Shown: positions 12,001 through 23,699 of the stretch, piece after piece | Numbering within the stretch: position 1 is the stretch's first letter | How the letters are laid out: each line of letters begins with the position of its first letter | Source of the DNA: Neovahlkampfia damariscottae | Taxonomy: Eukaryota > Heterolobosea > Selenaionea > Neovahlkampfiida > Neovahlkampfiidae | Assembly (NCBI GenBank): GCA_016618085.1 | Contig: JABLTG010000082.1 | Coordinates: 1-64,000 of the forward strand | Length of the DNA: 64,000 nt | Direction of reading: 5' to 3' | Notes under the pieces: model-generated | Database searches by the model: none | Seen by the model: only the letters and a program-made list of their open reading frames with translations | What the model was told of the DNA's origin: nothing | Position numbers and translations under genes: made by a program

Positions 12001-14429
12001 AAGAAGATGGAAAAAATCCACTTCCTTCAATGTATATACTTGAACCACCTGGTGTTGATCTTTCAATTCCTTGATCACCAACAATCTTTGTGAATTGAGT
12101 TCTTGATAAATCTAAAATAGTTAAACTTTGTTTTTATTACTATAAGATCTGAAATGAAAATTTGAAACAGATGAATAACTTGCATTATTGTTTGATAAAT
12201 AAATTTCATATCCAACTTCATTTGAAAGTAATGGATTCACAATTGAAACAGCAGATGAATTAATAAAATTCAATTCAACTGGAATTGCTTTTGGATGAGT
12301 AACATTTGAAGAATTAGATAAAACACCAAGTTGTTGTGTAATATCATAAGGATCATTCTGTAAAGGACGAAATTCAATACTGAAGGAATTTTTGACAAAA
12401 GGACCTCCTGTAATAGTTATATTCCGTTGAGTATTCAAAACTATGGCATTTGGTGTCATTGAAGTCACTCTCATTTTTGGATAAAAATGAAATGGTTGTG
12501 ATGCTTCAAATCCACCTGAATTATCTTGATTATTTCCAATTTTCAAAACAGGATATAGTTCACAACTACTGATACAAGGAGTATAACAAGTTAAATTTCC
12601 AGTTGTAGTTGTATTTGTTATTGTTGAATTGAAAGTTGAATTTCCATTCATTGTACCATTCATTGTTGTATTGAATGTAATTGTTTCATTTTGACAACAT
12701 TGTCCATTGATAATCATTTCACTTTCAGGGCACAATGAAGAAGATCCAGTTAAATCAACAAACTTACATCCACAAACTGTTTCTATTGTGAGTTTACCAT
12801 CATCTGTTTTAGTTCCCGGAAGTTCATTTTTGTTTGATGAAATTAAAAATGACATATCACTACAATTGAATTTTACTCCTGAACTTGTATCAACCATACA
12901 GTTTGGTGAAATTCTAACATTACTTCCAGTCATTTTATTTCTTAGATACCAAGTGTATGTCAAATCAGAAGTATAAAGGTTTTCTAAGCCACTAAAAATC
13001 AAAGGAGTAGCAATATCTGAAGCAATTTTACCAATTGGTGTAAAAGAAAATGACTCTAAAAATGTGAAAAGTTTTTGGAGTTTACTTGGTTTAAAAAAAG
13101 TTAAAACTGGTTTTGAAGTTGCTAATTGTGTTGGAACTGAATCAACACCATTGAGTTTTAATTTAAACTTGTAAGAGTGTGGTAAAATAATTGAAAGTTC
13201 ATGAATTTTTGGACATGGACAAATAATTTTATCTGTATCATAAACACAAGTAACAGTTTGTGAAAATGTAAAGTCATAAATATCTAAAGTAACATTTCCT
13301 TTTAAACTAGAAGGAATTTCGTTAAAAAGGTTCAATGAAAAGTTATTAAATCCAACAACTGAACAACCAACTTCTTCAGGAAATGTAGCAGCAGAATAAG
13401 AAACTGCTAAATTTGAAGGATATTCTTTAAAATTTGTCAACAAGATATTTTTTGATTTACCAATTGTTCTGATGATCAAACTTGATGTTTGCCATGTATT
13501 TTTACCATCAAAAGAAATAGCAACAGACACATCTTGATTTGAAAATCCAAGTGGAAATGAATGTTCAGTTTCAATTGTTTGAGAATCAATAACAGAACCT
13601 GTAATTTCATTGGTTCCAAGTTTTATATCAACTTTTGTATTTCCTGAGATGAAATTAACTCCTTTGATTGTTATTTTTGTTTTATATCCAACTGTAACAA
13701 GTTTTGGTTCAACAGATGTCAAATTTACACTTGTGTCAACTTTGAAATTTAGCATTTTTTTTTTTTTTTTACCATAAACTACAAAAGGTTGTGAAATTGG
13801 ATATTTTTGTGTGACTGAGTTAATTGTATCTTGAAGAACAAATTCTACATCCCATTCATTTGTTGAACTTGAAGAAGAATAAGTTTTGGCATTTAATTTG
13901 ACAGGTGAAGTTAATATGTATTGAGTGTCAGAATTTGAAAGTAAGTTTTGTGCAGGTTCATAAAATAAAGTTATTGAAGGTGAGTTCAAAAGATCATTAA
14001 ATTGAACTGTTGTTAAACTTGGAGTTGAATCCAAAGTTAAATTCGTATTTCCAACTGAATTTCCAATAGGTGGTGAAAGAGAAAGTTCATCTAAAAAAAA
14101 TTTAATGTAAAGAAGTAAGACTTACCCAGAAAAGCAATTTTAGCAAAAGGTTCGTTGTTTGGTTTGAGTTGTAAGTCACAAAAACCATAATTTGTCGTTG
14201 GAATTTCTAATTCAACTGTAACAGTGTTACCAACTTGTGTGGCATTACACGATAATAAAGTGAATTCTTTGCATGAGCATCCGGAGATTGTCAATGCAGC
14301 TGACTCTGTTCCGACCAATTTATTTTTTTGTGAATTTGTGTAAAAAATTCTTGGACCAGTGTAAACGATCGCACTATGAATACTAAAGCTGAGAAGAAGA
14401 ACACATAATAAATAAATCCAAATCTTCAT
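9065..14429 (-). CDS. Large TIG/Cys-rich multi-TM receptor-like protein (copy 2)
   Basis: Paralogue of the plus-strand gene at 259-5604, inverted relative to it; about 1755 aa. Exons: 14126-14429, 13773-14090, 12141-13739 and 9065-12111. The start is chosen at the Met of MKIWIYLLCVLLLSFS, a clear signal peptide, although the reading frame extends further 5'. The layout matches copy 1: TIG-like modules, Asn/Thr-rich glycosylated stretch (several NTT/NST near 12600), GCC2/GCC3 Cys-rich repeats (CTPCVAGMFKP, CIKCTANTYQP), 8-9 membrane segments, then a longer acidic tail ending ESGIAEVEE. It keeps only three of the seven introns seen in copy 1. The 33-nt intron at 13740-13772 is a multiple of three without a stop, so that segment could be read through. 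Confidence 0.88.
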
Positions 14430-14453
14430 CACAACGATTGTTTGGGAAATTGA

Positions 14454-14458
14454 CCAAT
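14454..14458 (-). promoter_or_regulatory. CCAAT/ATTGG box for receptor copy 2
   Basis: The pentamer reads ATTGG on the minus strand, 25 nt upstream of the start at 14429. A second pair lies at about 14486-14500 (GATTGGACGCCAATGAG). Role inferred from recurrence across the window. Confidence 0.45.
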
Positions 14459-14581
14459 CAGAGTCTATATTTTTACCTAAAATGATTGGACGCCAATGAG
14501 TCATGAAAGGATGCACGTGAAAATCTCAATCTCAGAAAGAAAAAAATATCGAAATTCAGAAATTGGATGTTCATGATTGTG

Positions 14582-14586
14582 ATTGG
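14582..14586 (+). promoter_or_regulatory. ATTGG box for COG3
   Basis: ATTGG, reverse of CCAAT, lies only 8 nt before the COG3 start codon. So short a distance implies a very short 5' UTR or transcription starting downstream of the box at or near the ATG. Inferred from recurrence. Confidence 0.45.
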
Positions 14587-14594
14587 TCAAAAAA

Positions 14595-16881
14595 ATGAAT
14601 CTCCAAAACACCAGCGTGAAGTTGAATAGCAACAAAAACTTGTCAAACTACCAAGTTTCTTTATCCAACAAGAAAGAAAATATCAATGAATTGGTGACAA
14701 AATTTGATGAAGGAGTATCTCTTTCAGAAGAGGAAGAATTATTTTTAACAGAAATTTCAAAACAAGTTTCGTTAAATTTTGAAAAAAAAGAAATAAAAGA
14801 AAAAATAAAACCACAAAAAAAAATGGAAAAAACAAAAACACATTTCAAGAAAAATGAAAATTTTGAAGATTATTTTCAAAAGTTGAACACTCACAAACAA
14901 ACTTGTGATGTTTTGAAAAACAGTATAAATCAATTGAAAAATACAACAAATAATATTGAATCAACATATAATCAAATGATGGAAACTATGGATGAATACA
15001 AAGATTGTGAAATACTCTTCTTTGAAATTGTAAAAAAAACTATTTGAATTAACATTCTTTCCAGAAAAAATTATCAAAAATCAATGAAGAAATTGAATCA
15101 AAATTAGTTCATTTTGATATAAATTCAATTGAAAATGACTTAAATGTTGAATATATTGAATCAAAAGGATACATCAAAGCTTTGAATAGATTAGATGAAG
15201 CGATTAGATTTCTCAACAACTATAGTGAATATCATGAAAGTAAAAAGTACTTAACAAAATATAATGAATTATTAACAAAATGTCTAAATGATATGAGAAA
15301 TTATATTCTCACAAATCTCAATTTTGAGACTGAAAAAATCTTAAATGAAATTTTTGAAGAAAAAAAAAAAGGAGTTGAATTACAAGAAACATCATTGTTG
15401 TATATCAAATTTAGAATCTCAATTGAAAAACTAAAACCAATATTAAATGAAATTAACAAAAAATCAAAAAACAAAAATTTCCAAATTTTTCTTATGGACT
15501 GTTATGAATGTTATTATGAAAAACGTAATTCACTCTTATATGAAATAATTTCTGAAAAATTGAAATTCTTAATTAAAGAAGAAAATTTAACAAATTTAGT
15601 GAGAATTGGATGCTCTTATTTAATTCAAACTTATGTTCAAGAAATTCAATTATTTGAAAATTTTTTTAAAAATGAAAATTTAGAGATCATTTCTTTATTA
15701 GGAATTTATTCAAATTTTCTTTATGAAGGGTTAAGAAGTTTAGTTCTCAAAGTTAATGATATCAATATTTTATGTGATATTATTTTAATTTTGAGAAATG
15801 AGATTTTAATTGAAGCAATAAAACCAAGAGAAAAATTTTTATTTTCATTTTCAAAAACTGTTCATAGAATGCAACAAGATGTTCAAGAAAGATTGATTTT
15901 CAAATCATTTTCATTCATTCAAGAAAAAATTACTGGTTTTATTCCAAAAGAAGAACATTTGAATTATCCAATGAAATTGAAAGAATCAATCAAAACAGAA
16001 GAAGAAGAAGAAATGGAAGAAGAAGTTGAAAATATGTTATACCCAACTTTATTAAAAACAATTAAATTACTGAACAAGTTATATTTATGTTTAGACAAAG
16101 GTGTATTTGAAGGAATTGCTCAAACATCTTGTATGGAATGTATAAGTACTTTGAAAAAAGCATCAGATAAAATCAAACAAAAACAAGGCTATATTGATGG
16201 TCAATTATTTTTATTGAAGAATTTATTCGCATTCAGAGAGCAATTGACTCAATTTGATGTTAGTTTTACAGAGACAAATTATACATTAGATTTTTCGCAC
16301 ATCATTCCTGGAGTCTCAAAGTTTTTACAGGGAAAAGCTTCTGTTAAAATATCCAATTTGTTTTTTGATATTTTTTCTCAATCAAGTCCAAGAATATTGG
16401 TTCAATCTAATGATTCAAAAAAATCATTGGATGATGAAATTAATTCCGCTTGTGAAACTTTCATATTAAATATAACAAGATTATCATTAGATCCTATTAT
16501 ATTATTATTAAAAAAATCTTCAATTGATCAAGAAAATGAAAAACCGTCAGTCAATCAAATGTTAGATGATTTCGAAAAAATCAAAATTTCTCTCAATGAT
16601 GTTTTACAAGAGTTAAAAGAAAAGATTCATCTTTATATTAAAAATACAAGTAATTTGCACAATTTGATTACACCTATCAAGGTATTTATATTCAAATTTT
16701 TTTTTAATGAAAAAAGGGTTCTTTGGTAGTTACTTATGAACAATTTTTAGATTTGATTTCTAAAAGTTTTGATGAAACCAATCAACAAAAAATAAGAGAA
16801 AAGGTTTTTATAATTGATGAATTCAAAGAAATTCTTGAAAAAGAATTGAAATTCTTCAATCCAAATGATATTGCTTTATAA
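14595..16881 (+). CDS. COG3: Conserved oligomeric Golgi complex subunit 3
   Basis: Subunit of the COG tethering complex, which captures vesicles for retrograde traffic at the Golgi. Exons 14595-15029, 15065-16681 and 16717-16881 give 738 aa, slightly shorter than animal COG3 at about 830. Recognised from the conserved central block: GYIKALNRLDEAIRFLNN, YLTKYNELLTKCLNDMRNYI, YIKFRISIEKLKPILNEI, LVRIGCSYLIQTYVQE and the helical GIYSNFLYEGLRSLVLKV, which line up in order with known Cog3. The N-terminus is Lys/Glu-rich coiled coil. The final exon (ending NPNDIAL) is short; its acceptor follows an A-rich 35-nt intron. It starts 165 bp from receptor copy 2 on the other strand. Confidence 0.88.
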
Positions 16882-17025
16882 AAATTTTAACCATCATTTT
16901 TTCACTTCAAAATGAGTTGTGGATAACACAAGACATGTTTTTTTCTCTTCCATTTGAGATTTGAACAAATCCCTTGATCTGATTGGTTATTTTTCTTTCT
17001 CAACACTTAGAGACAGACTGAACAT

Positions 17026-18303
17026 ATGGGGCTTCAAAATTTATCAGAAATTGTTTCTTTCAATATATCAGGTCAAATATTCCAAACTTTTAGTTCAACT
17101 TTGATAAAAAATGACTCATTATTATCAAACTTACTTTTAGAAAAAATTGAAACTTCAAAGTTCAAAGACAAAGAAGGAAATTATTTTTTTCAAAGATCTC
17201 CAGAAGGTTTTGAGTATATATTAAATTCTTTAAGACAAAATAAATACAATATTCAATTGAAAAAAACATCAGAAAAAAAAATAAAATTCTACAAAGAAGA
17301 AATAAATTTCTATGGTCTGGAAAAAGTTATAAAAATAAATGAAATTGAAGAAAATAAAGAAACTAAAATATTAAAATCAGGACATTTCAAAAAAAGAAAA
17401 AGAGGTCAAAAGTCAAAATCTAAAAATATCCAAATTCAATCCAAAAAACCAAATGTAAATATTGCACCACCAAGACCTATTCCAGTTAATTTAACAACAA
17501 ATAATACAAACCCCAATGTTTTTAGAAATAATTGGAAATTGTTCAAAAATTTCATGCTTGGTTATTATTCATATTCATTATTTTTATTTGCATTTCATCT
17601 TTATTTAATTGATTATGATAAAATATCAATAAATACATCTATTATACCATTAGGTTTATTGTCAATGGGATTTATTTGGATATTTTTATATCGTTGTTCA
17701 ATTCAATTACTAGATTCATTACCAACTTTCAAATTTGAAATAGATTATATACTTCTACCTTTAAGTTTTTTATTTTATTTATTTGTCCTTGACACAGAAA
17801 CCAAAATAAAAAATGTCTATCTTGGAATCAATGATTTATCAAAATCATATATTTATCACTTTTGGGGTAATTTTTGAAATCAAATGTTAATATGTTCTTT
17901 AGAATATTCATTAGTTTTTATTTGTGGAGGATCTATTATGATCACTTTTAATGAAGCATATATTGGTTATAAACTCAATCAATTCAAGGAATATTTCTTA
18001 AAAGACAAATTAATTTTTTGTATAATTCCAATCCATTTCTTTTACTTTTGCTCAAATATATTCATTGATTCAGGTATTTATTATGCTCACAAGAAGGCGT
18101 TGGTAAGTTTAATTATTCATATGATTTTAATTGTCAATGTTTTGAAAAAAAAATATAGCTCATTTGAAATGACTAGAAGTATTTTATTGGTATTAACAAT
18201 GATATTTGTGTATTTTTTTTTTACAACGAAGAATCAATATTTTTCGATTGTACCGGAATTTTGTATTTGGATTGCATTTTTATGTTATGAAAAAGGAAAA
18301 TAA
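17026..18303 (+). CDS. BTB/T1-domain protein with about seven membrane segments
   Basis: Exons 17026-17866 and 17903-18303, 413 aa. The first ~95 residues form a potassium-channel-tetramerisation type BTB domain (SFNISGQIFQTFSSTLIKND, then YFFQRSPEGFEYILNSLR). A basic linker (FKKRKRGQKSKSKNIQ) follows, then about seven or eight hydrophobic segments from residue ~180 to the end. I see no selectivity-filter GYG or S4-like Arg ladder, so it is not an evident potassium channel. T1 domains usually assemble tetramers or bind cullin 3; which applies here is unknown. The convergent YJU2-like gene ends 58 bp away. Confidence 0.75.
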
Positions 18304-18361
18304 ATTTTAATAAATCCCAAATAAGACATTTAATATTATTCAGAAGAGTGTTATTGGTTGA

Positions 18362-19174
18362 TCATTTTTTTTTATCTTTCAAAATTTTGTTGATTAATTG
18401 TTGATTTGTTCTCTTTTTTGTTCCAAATATTGATGAATTTCTAATTTCATTTCTTTTTGAAACTGCTGAATTTGATTTAAAAATAATTTTATCAACATTT
18501 TTCACATCTTCTGAATTCAATTTCTGTATTTCTAAACCTGGTAATTGTTTGAATTTTAAAGTATCTCCTAATGTTTTCTTTCTTTCTTTTCTAAATTTAT
18601 TTTTTAACAATTTATTCATTTCATAATCATTTTTTGAATGTTCATCTTTAATTTCTTTTAAATCATCTAATTTTGGTATCAATTCTTTTTCAGCTTTTTC
18701 TTCATCATCTCTTCCATATTCTAAACGAAAAAAAGGATCATTCAATTTTTCTTTTTCTTCTTCAGTCAAAAGTGTTGGTGCATTATCATCTTTTTCAAAT
18801 TCATATGTCTCTTCTTTCATTCGAATATTTTCAACCATTTCATATGTTCTATTCTTTGGATCATTTTTTACGACCATTTTACATTTACAAAAGGTACAAG
18901 TACAAATAAATTTAAAAAGTGGAGTTGAGAAATAATAACCATCTCGAATTTTAGTTGCATTATATCTTGTTGCTTTGGTTATAAATGTATTACAATTTGT
19001 ACACCATGCATCAAAAGGTATTTCAAAACGAACTGTTTTTCCAGGTGTTTTTGGTTTTGAACCAACTCCACCATTACTTTGTGATTTTTGTTTTCTGACA
19101 AATTTATTAATTGATCCATCTTCTGGTTTCCAATTTGGTGGATAATATTTATTTGTTGCCTTTCTCTCTGCCAT
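18362..19174 (-). CDS. YJU2/CCDC130 (CWC16) family splicing factor
   Basis: Spliceosome-associated protein of the CWC16 family. Single exon, 270 aa. It begins MAERKATNKYYPPNWKPEDG, matching the conserved start of CCDC130/YJU2 proteins, followed by RFEIPFDAWCTNCNTFI and CTCTFCKCK: two Cys pairs forming the family zinc-binding module. The NDPKNRTYEMVENIR stretch corresponds to the conserved TDP..CDYV segment. The C-terminal half is charged helix ending KILKDKKK. The N-terminal form resembles CCDC130 (YJU2B) more than YJU2. A protein of this kind fits a genome with dense introns. An ATTGG box lies 29 nt upstream of the start. Confidence 0.88.
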   Translation of the reverse strand: MAERKATNKYYPPNWKPEDGSINKFVRKQKSQSNGGVGSKPKTPGKTVRFEIPFDAWCTNCNTFITKATRYNATKIRDGYYFSTPLFKFICTCTFCKCKMVVKNDPKNRTYEMVENIRMKEETYEFEKDDNAPTLLTEEEKEKLNDPFFRLEYGRDDEEKAEKELIPKLDDLKEIKDEHSKNDYEMNKLLKNKFRKERKKTLGDTLKFKQLPGLEIQKLNSEDVKNVDKIIFKSNSAVSKRNEIRNSSIFGTKKRTNQQLINKILKDKKK

Positions 19175-19202
19175 ACTTATTCAAATTTAAAAAATCAAAA
19201 TG

Positions 19203-19207
19203 ATTGG
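19203..19207 (-). promoter_or_regulatory. CCAAT/ATTGG box for YJU2-like gene
   Basis: Pentamer (in TGATTGGTCAATT, plus-strand reading) 29 nt upstream of the start codon at 19174; same context, GATTGGTCA, as in front of COG3 and the GnT-I gene. Confidence 0.45.
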
Positions 19208-19258
19208 TCAATTTTGTTGAAGAAGGAAAGAATATAATTTGTCTAAAAATGAAAACTT

Positions 19259-22172
19259 TTATAAAAGTGCAAATAATAAACCTACAATCATTGCAGTGAA
19301 TGATATCAATATTTTTGCTCCACTATTAACAGTACTACAATCAACACCTGTAAAACCACTATTACATGAACATGTACCTGTTGTTCTTTGACAAATACCA
19401 TTTCCTGAACATGAATTTGGACATGAACGATATTGACAAATTTTTCCATCATATCCAGAATTACATTTACAAATTCCATTTGAAGTATCACAATTACCAT
19501 TACTTGAACAATTTGGATCTTGACATTGAAATAATTCACATGATTCTCCTAAATATTGTGAAAAGCATCTACATATTCCTTGAACAGTATCACATGTTCC
19601 TTTGAGAATATTATTTGGTTTACAATCTGAAGGACAATCTTTCTTTCCATAAATGATAATTGAATGAGATGATCCAGCTGCAATGTCTAATGCTTTATAA
19701 CCTGTTGGAAGTGTATTTGGTGGAGTAACAAGAACAGGTTCATATGATGTTGTATAATTATTTGTTCCAAGTTGACCTGATGATCCAATACCCATTGAAT
19801 AAACAGCACCTGATTCTAATAAAACAAGTGTATGTTGTCCACCTCCTTTTGCAGCAGCAATCTTTAAAACTGGATCAGTTTTAAATGTTGTAAATGGATG
19901 TAAAACTGGAGTTTTATAATATTTTTTAAGTGGTAAACCAAGTGCTCCATTTGTATTATCTCCTGTTACATAAAGACCTCCTGTAGTTAAAATGAATGAT
20001 GTATAAGATCCTGCCCAAAGTTTTGTTGCATACTCTGAAGTTCCAGTTGCATTAAGTTTTGTTAAAATTGAAATTCTTGGAAATTCACCTAAACCTATTT
20101 GACCACGTGAATTATCACCCATAACAATTAATTCATTAGATTTAATATAAAGTGTATGTTCATCACCTGCTGCAGCATCTGTAACTCTTTCTGTCAATTG
20201 TACACGAAATGCAAGATTTCTATCAAATCCAGCTTGTGCAATTTGTCCATTATTATTACTTCCAAAAACATGAAGATTTATCGGTGTTAATAAAGGTGAA
20301 AGTGATCCAAGAACAATTGTATGAGCCATACCAACAACAACTTTATCACTTGTTACATTCACACTTGTTGTTACAATTGGTGTAATACCAACATAATTAG
20401 TTGGTAAAATTGGATCTGTTTTTGAACCTGATCCAAGTTGTCCATTTAAATTTGAACCCCAACCATATAATGTTTTGTATCTATTTGTTCCAATAGCCAT
20501 AACATGTGTAGTTGTACTTTTACCACCAATGACAACAGAACTGAAATTACCATATATTGATGATCCAACAATTTCTTCTGGGAAATTTACAACACTCTTA
20601 TGATTTGGATTAACTTGATTTGCATCATTTCTTCCAAACCCATATAACTTTCCTGTATAAGTTGTTGTGAATAAAGAATATCCATCACCAGCAGCAGCTC
20701 CAATGAATGAATCATTATTTTGAAGTAAAACTTTTGAAGGTGTTGGTGTTGTAATAGATAATCCTAATCTTTCAAAATCACCCCATCCATATAAATCACC
20801 AGCTGTATTTATAGCATAAGAATTCTTTTCTGTTGCAAAAATAGCAGTAGCGCCAAAATTCTTTGTTGAAATTTCTACAAATGAAGTATATGTTTGAATA
20901 TAACTATCAGTTCCACATTGACCATAAAGATTTGAACCAGCACAATATACCTTTCCAGTTGCTAAAAAGTCAAAAATGAAAAAAAAAATTCTTACAAGTT
21001 TTAATCAATGAATGACTTTTTCCAATTGAAATTTGATTAATTGTACCTTGAAGTCCAATGGCATTTGAAGGTTGTGGATAAATTATATATCCATTCGAGT
21101 TGTAAATATTATCAGTACCATTGAAACCAAGTTGAGAATTCTGAAAAGGAGTGAGTTGTTTTTTATTTTTACATCGTTCAAACCATAACCATAAAGTTTT
21201 GGTTCTGAAGTCACAACTAAAGTTGAACGGTAACCATGACCAACAGTTGTTACTGTCAATCCATTAAAAAATGGAATAGCTGTAACATTTGAAACTGGAT
21301 TATTTGAATCAGTTCTATTTAAACCAAGTTCTCCTTTTTGATTCGATCCTGAAGTATAAATATTTCCAGATTCTAAAGGAAAAAAAAAATTAATTTTTTG
21401 AAAAAAAAAACCTGAAAGATAAACAGTCATTGATGTTGAACCAACAACAGATTTAATATTTGTATTTGACAAAATGGCATTTTTAACTGGAGTTGAACGA
21501 ATTGGATTATTTTCTTCGCCTAATTGGCCAACACCATTATTACCAGTGCCCCATAATTTTTTTTGTGAATCTAAAAAGAATGAAACTTGACCAAAAGCAA
21601 ATGTTTTCGTAAACGTTTTGTTGATAAGCAAATCTACAATAGTTGGTGTTTCAAAAGTTGAATTTTGAGTGACACCCGCAAAATAATTTTTATCACCAAA
21701 TGCTTGTATGGATAATGAATTTTCATAAAAAACTGTATGAGCATCTCCACATCCAATAGATGAAATATTCAAAGCTGAATTGGAAACAATTTTTTGTGGA
21801 GTATAATAAGTTGAAGAAGTTGTTGCTCCTGATATTCCTAAACTTCCTTTAGCACCACTACCCCATGTATAGACGCTATTATCAGCTGTAATTAAAAAGT
21901 GTTAATTTTTTTCATTCTCACTTGTGACCGCAGTAATATGATACAAACCGGAACAAACAGACTTTACCTGTTTGCCTTCAACTGATAATTTTAAAGGCAC
22001 TCTTGAGTTTTTTATACCTAACTCTCCATATAAATTCGAACCAAATGTGTAAGTCTTGTTTTTTTTAGTTTTTTTTTTATTTTTAAAGTCATACCTCAGT
22101 AACAACAGCTAATTGTCCATATGTTTGAAACAATACTTGAGCAAAAATAACGAGAAGTACAAGTGTTTTCAT
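19259..22172 (-). CDS. Secreted RCC1-repeat protein with EGF-like domains and C-terminal anchor
   Basis: Exons on the minus strand: 22095-22172, 21922-22054, 21412-21885, 21173-21372, 20996-21140 and 19259-20961, giving 910 aa. It starts with a signal peptide (MKTLVLLVIFAQVLFQ). Most of the length is RCC1-type beta-propeller repeats (TFGSNLYGELG, TWGSGAKGSLG, LWGTGNNGVGQLG, GWGSNLNGQLGSG and more). Three EGF/tenascin-like Cys modules follow (CQDPNCSSNGNCD, CPNSCSGNGICQ). The C-terminus is a hydrophobic tail (ILISFTAMIVGLLFALL) after a small-residue site, suggesting a GPI anchor or single membrane span. RCC1 repeats are best known intracellularly, so this is probably a cell-surface recognition protein. 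All five introns (32-40 nt) are phase-consistent. Confidence 0.85.
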
Positions 22173-22410
22173 GAGTCAAATAGAAATGTTTTACGTTGGA
22201 AAAATTGACCAATTATAATGGTTTGTTTTTGGAGGAAGGTGCTTTTACTATTTTTGTCGTTCATTAATCCAAAATAAATTTGAGTTTTGGAGACCCTCTT
22301 CGCTGGATAAACAGTAGAGATGAATCAAAAAAATGGTTTAAAATTTTTCCTGCAATCAACCAACTCTGAAATGTCAGAACAAATAAATTTCATTGTTCTT
22401 GAATAATTAT
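22173..22410. other. Intergenic region
   Basis: About 240 bp between the start of the RCC1 gene and the stop of the next minus-strand gene. A CCAAT at 22209-22213 serves the RCC1 gene. No further coding sequence seen. Confidence 0.4.
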
Positions 22411-22923
22411 TTATTTTGGAGTTATATTCATTTTTAAATTTGTTAATTGTATTGACATTTGTTGCTGTTGTTGTGAATTTTGTTGTTGAATCTGTTGTTG
22501 AGGAATAAAATTTTGTTGTTGACTTTGTTGAGGTTGTTGATTTTGATTCATAAAATTTTGAGCAACTTGCATATTATGTTGTTGTGCTTGATTTTGTTGA
22601 TTTTGTTGAGTTTGTTGATTTACAAGGTCAATTTGTTGAGCGTTTTTTAATTCTTTGACCATTTCTAATTTTAATCTCATTTTTTCTTCAATTTCAGGTA
22701 TCTTATCAATAGGTACATAACGTTGAACAAAATAATTTCCAACTGGTACTTTCATTTTTGTCCATTTTCTCACTTTTTTAGTTTTATCAACTTTATTAAT
22801 CCAACCTGGTTGTAAAGTTGGATTTATTTGTGCTACTGGTTTTATATTTGAATTTCTTGTTGATATTCCATCAAAATACATATCTTGTTGTCCTGGTATG
22901 AAAGCACCGTTTCTTGTATTCAT
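22411..22923 (-). CDS. BCL7-like, Gln-rich protein
   Basis: Single exon, 170 aa. The segment KTKKVRKWTKMKVPVGN followed by YFVQRYVPI closely follows the N-terminal BCL7 signature (KVRKWEKKWVTVGDTS..I.KWVP). BCL7 proteins are accessory subunits of SWI/SNF chromatin remodellers. The C-terminal half is almost pure Gln/Asn with Met, a low-complexity prion-like tract encoded mostly by CAA. The start is placed at 22923, the Met of MNTRNGAFIPGQQ; upstream in-frame codons lack an ATG, and an ATTGG box lies at 22945-22949. The assignment rests on a short motif, so remodeller membership is inference. Confidence 0.7.
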   Translation of the reverse strand: MNTRNGAFIPGQQDMYFDGISTRNSNIKPVAQINPTLQPGWINKVDKTKKVRKWTKMKVPVGNYFVQRYVPIDKIPEIEEKMRLKLEMVKELKNAQQIDLVNQQTQQNQQNQAQQHNMQVAQNFMNQNQQPQQSQQQNFIPQQQIQQQNSQQQQQMSIQLTNLKMNITPK

Positions 22924-22992
22924 AAAATAGACGAAAAAGGATTTATTGGTCAATGGATTCAATTAAAAAAAATGAACCAATAATTAAAATTT

Positions 22993-23604
22993 TTATAATA
23001 ATCTCCCTTTATACTCTGTGTTTTTAAATTTAGTTTTTAAATTTGGCCATTGAACAAGGAATGAATCCGTCAAATTTGAATAGTATAAAATTTTTCCTGT
23101 CAAAGACAAATTTTCGACTCTTGCTATTGACTCAACGAAAAATATTTTCGTTTTCCAATTTAAAAAAAATTTATAAAAATAACATGAAAATATAACAGGG
23201 ATACATACACCAGGACCATTACAAATTATTAAATCAGATTTTGGAACTTTAAATAAAGTAATTAAAAATGAATAAATTGTTGTAAAAATTGAAGTAAAAT
23301 ATGACTGATGAACATTTCTACTTCTTGGTATCATTATAAAATTTAATTCTTTTTCTTCATTGAACTTTTTTTTTACTGAAATTTTACTTCTTTCTTCGGA
23401 TAAAATAAATTTAAATTTACAATTTGGATTTGATTTTTTTATTTCTTCAATTAATGAAATCATTTCAGTTGTATGTCCTCCACTACCCAGAACACTTAGA
23501 ATATTCAAATTTTTTTTTTCGTTTTTTTTCTTAATTTTTGAAGGTAAAATGAAATATATCCGTATAAAAAATAAAATAAAAAGTAACAACAGTATTGTAA
23601 ACAT
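22993..23604 (-). CDS. ALG14: UDP-GlcNAc transferase subunit ALG14
   Basis: Membrane anchor subunit of the ALG13/ALG14 enzyme that adds the second GlcNAc to the dolichol-linked precursor of N-glycans at the ER face. Single exon, 203 aa. Starts with a membrane anchor (FTILLLLFILFFIRIYFI), followed by the family motif LGSGGHTTEMISL, RSRNVHQSYFTS, and ICNGPGVCIPVIFSCYF, ending ..EYKGRLL as usual for the family. The start is the ATG at 23604. It is divergent from COX15 across 95 bp. Together with the GnT-I-like gene it shows a working N-glycan pathway. Confidence 0.93.
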   Translation of the reverse strand: MFTILLLLFILFFIRIYFILPSKIKKKNEKKNLNILSVLGSGGHTTEMISLIEEIKKSNPNCKFKFILSEERSKISVKKKFNEEKELNFIMIPRSRNVHQSYFTSIFTTIYSFLITLFKVPKSDLIICNGPGVCIPVIFSCYFYKFFLNWKTKIFFVESIARVENLSLTGKILYYSNLTDSFLVQWPNLKTKFKNTEYKGRLL

Positions 23605-23652
23605 TTTCAATCACCAAATGTTCGTTTTTTCAAATGAGGAAAAATTGATTTA

Positions 23653-23657
23653 ATTGG
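23653..23657 (+). promoter_or_regulatory. ATTGG box between ALG14 and COX15
   Basis: Single ATTGG in the 95-bp divergent gap, about 45 nt from each start codon, so it may serve both genes. Role inferred. Confidence 0.4.
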
Positions 23658-23699
23658 ATAATTTCAATTCAAAATTTTTGTGCAAAATAGAAGAAAACA

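Noticed and set aside
19306-19605. Open frames in both strands over the EGF part of the RCC1 gene
   Set aside because: Alternate frames of Cys/Asn-rich repeats; no independent signal.
21573-21600. Extra intron in the RCC1 gene (GTCAAG...TTTTAG)
   Set aside because: Removing it would break an RCC1 repeat (GQVSFFLDSQKKLWG), which reads normally without splicing.
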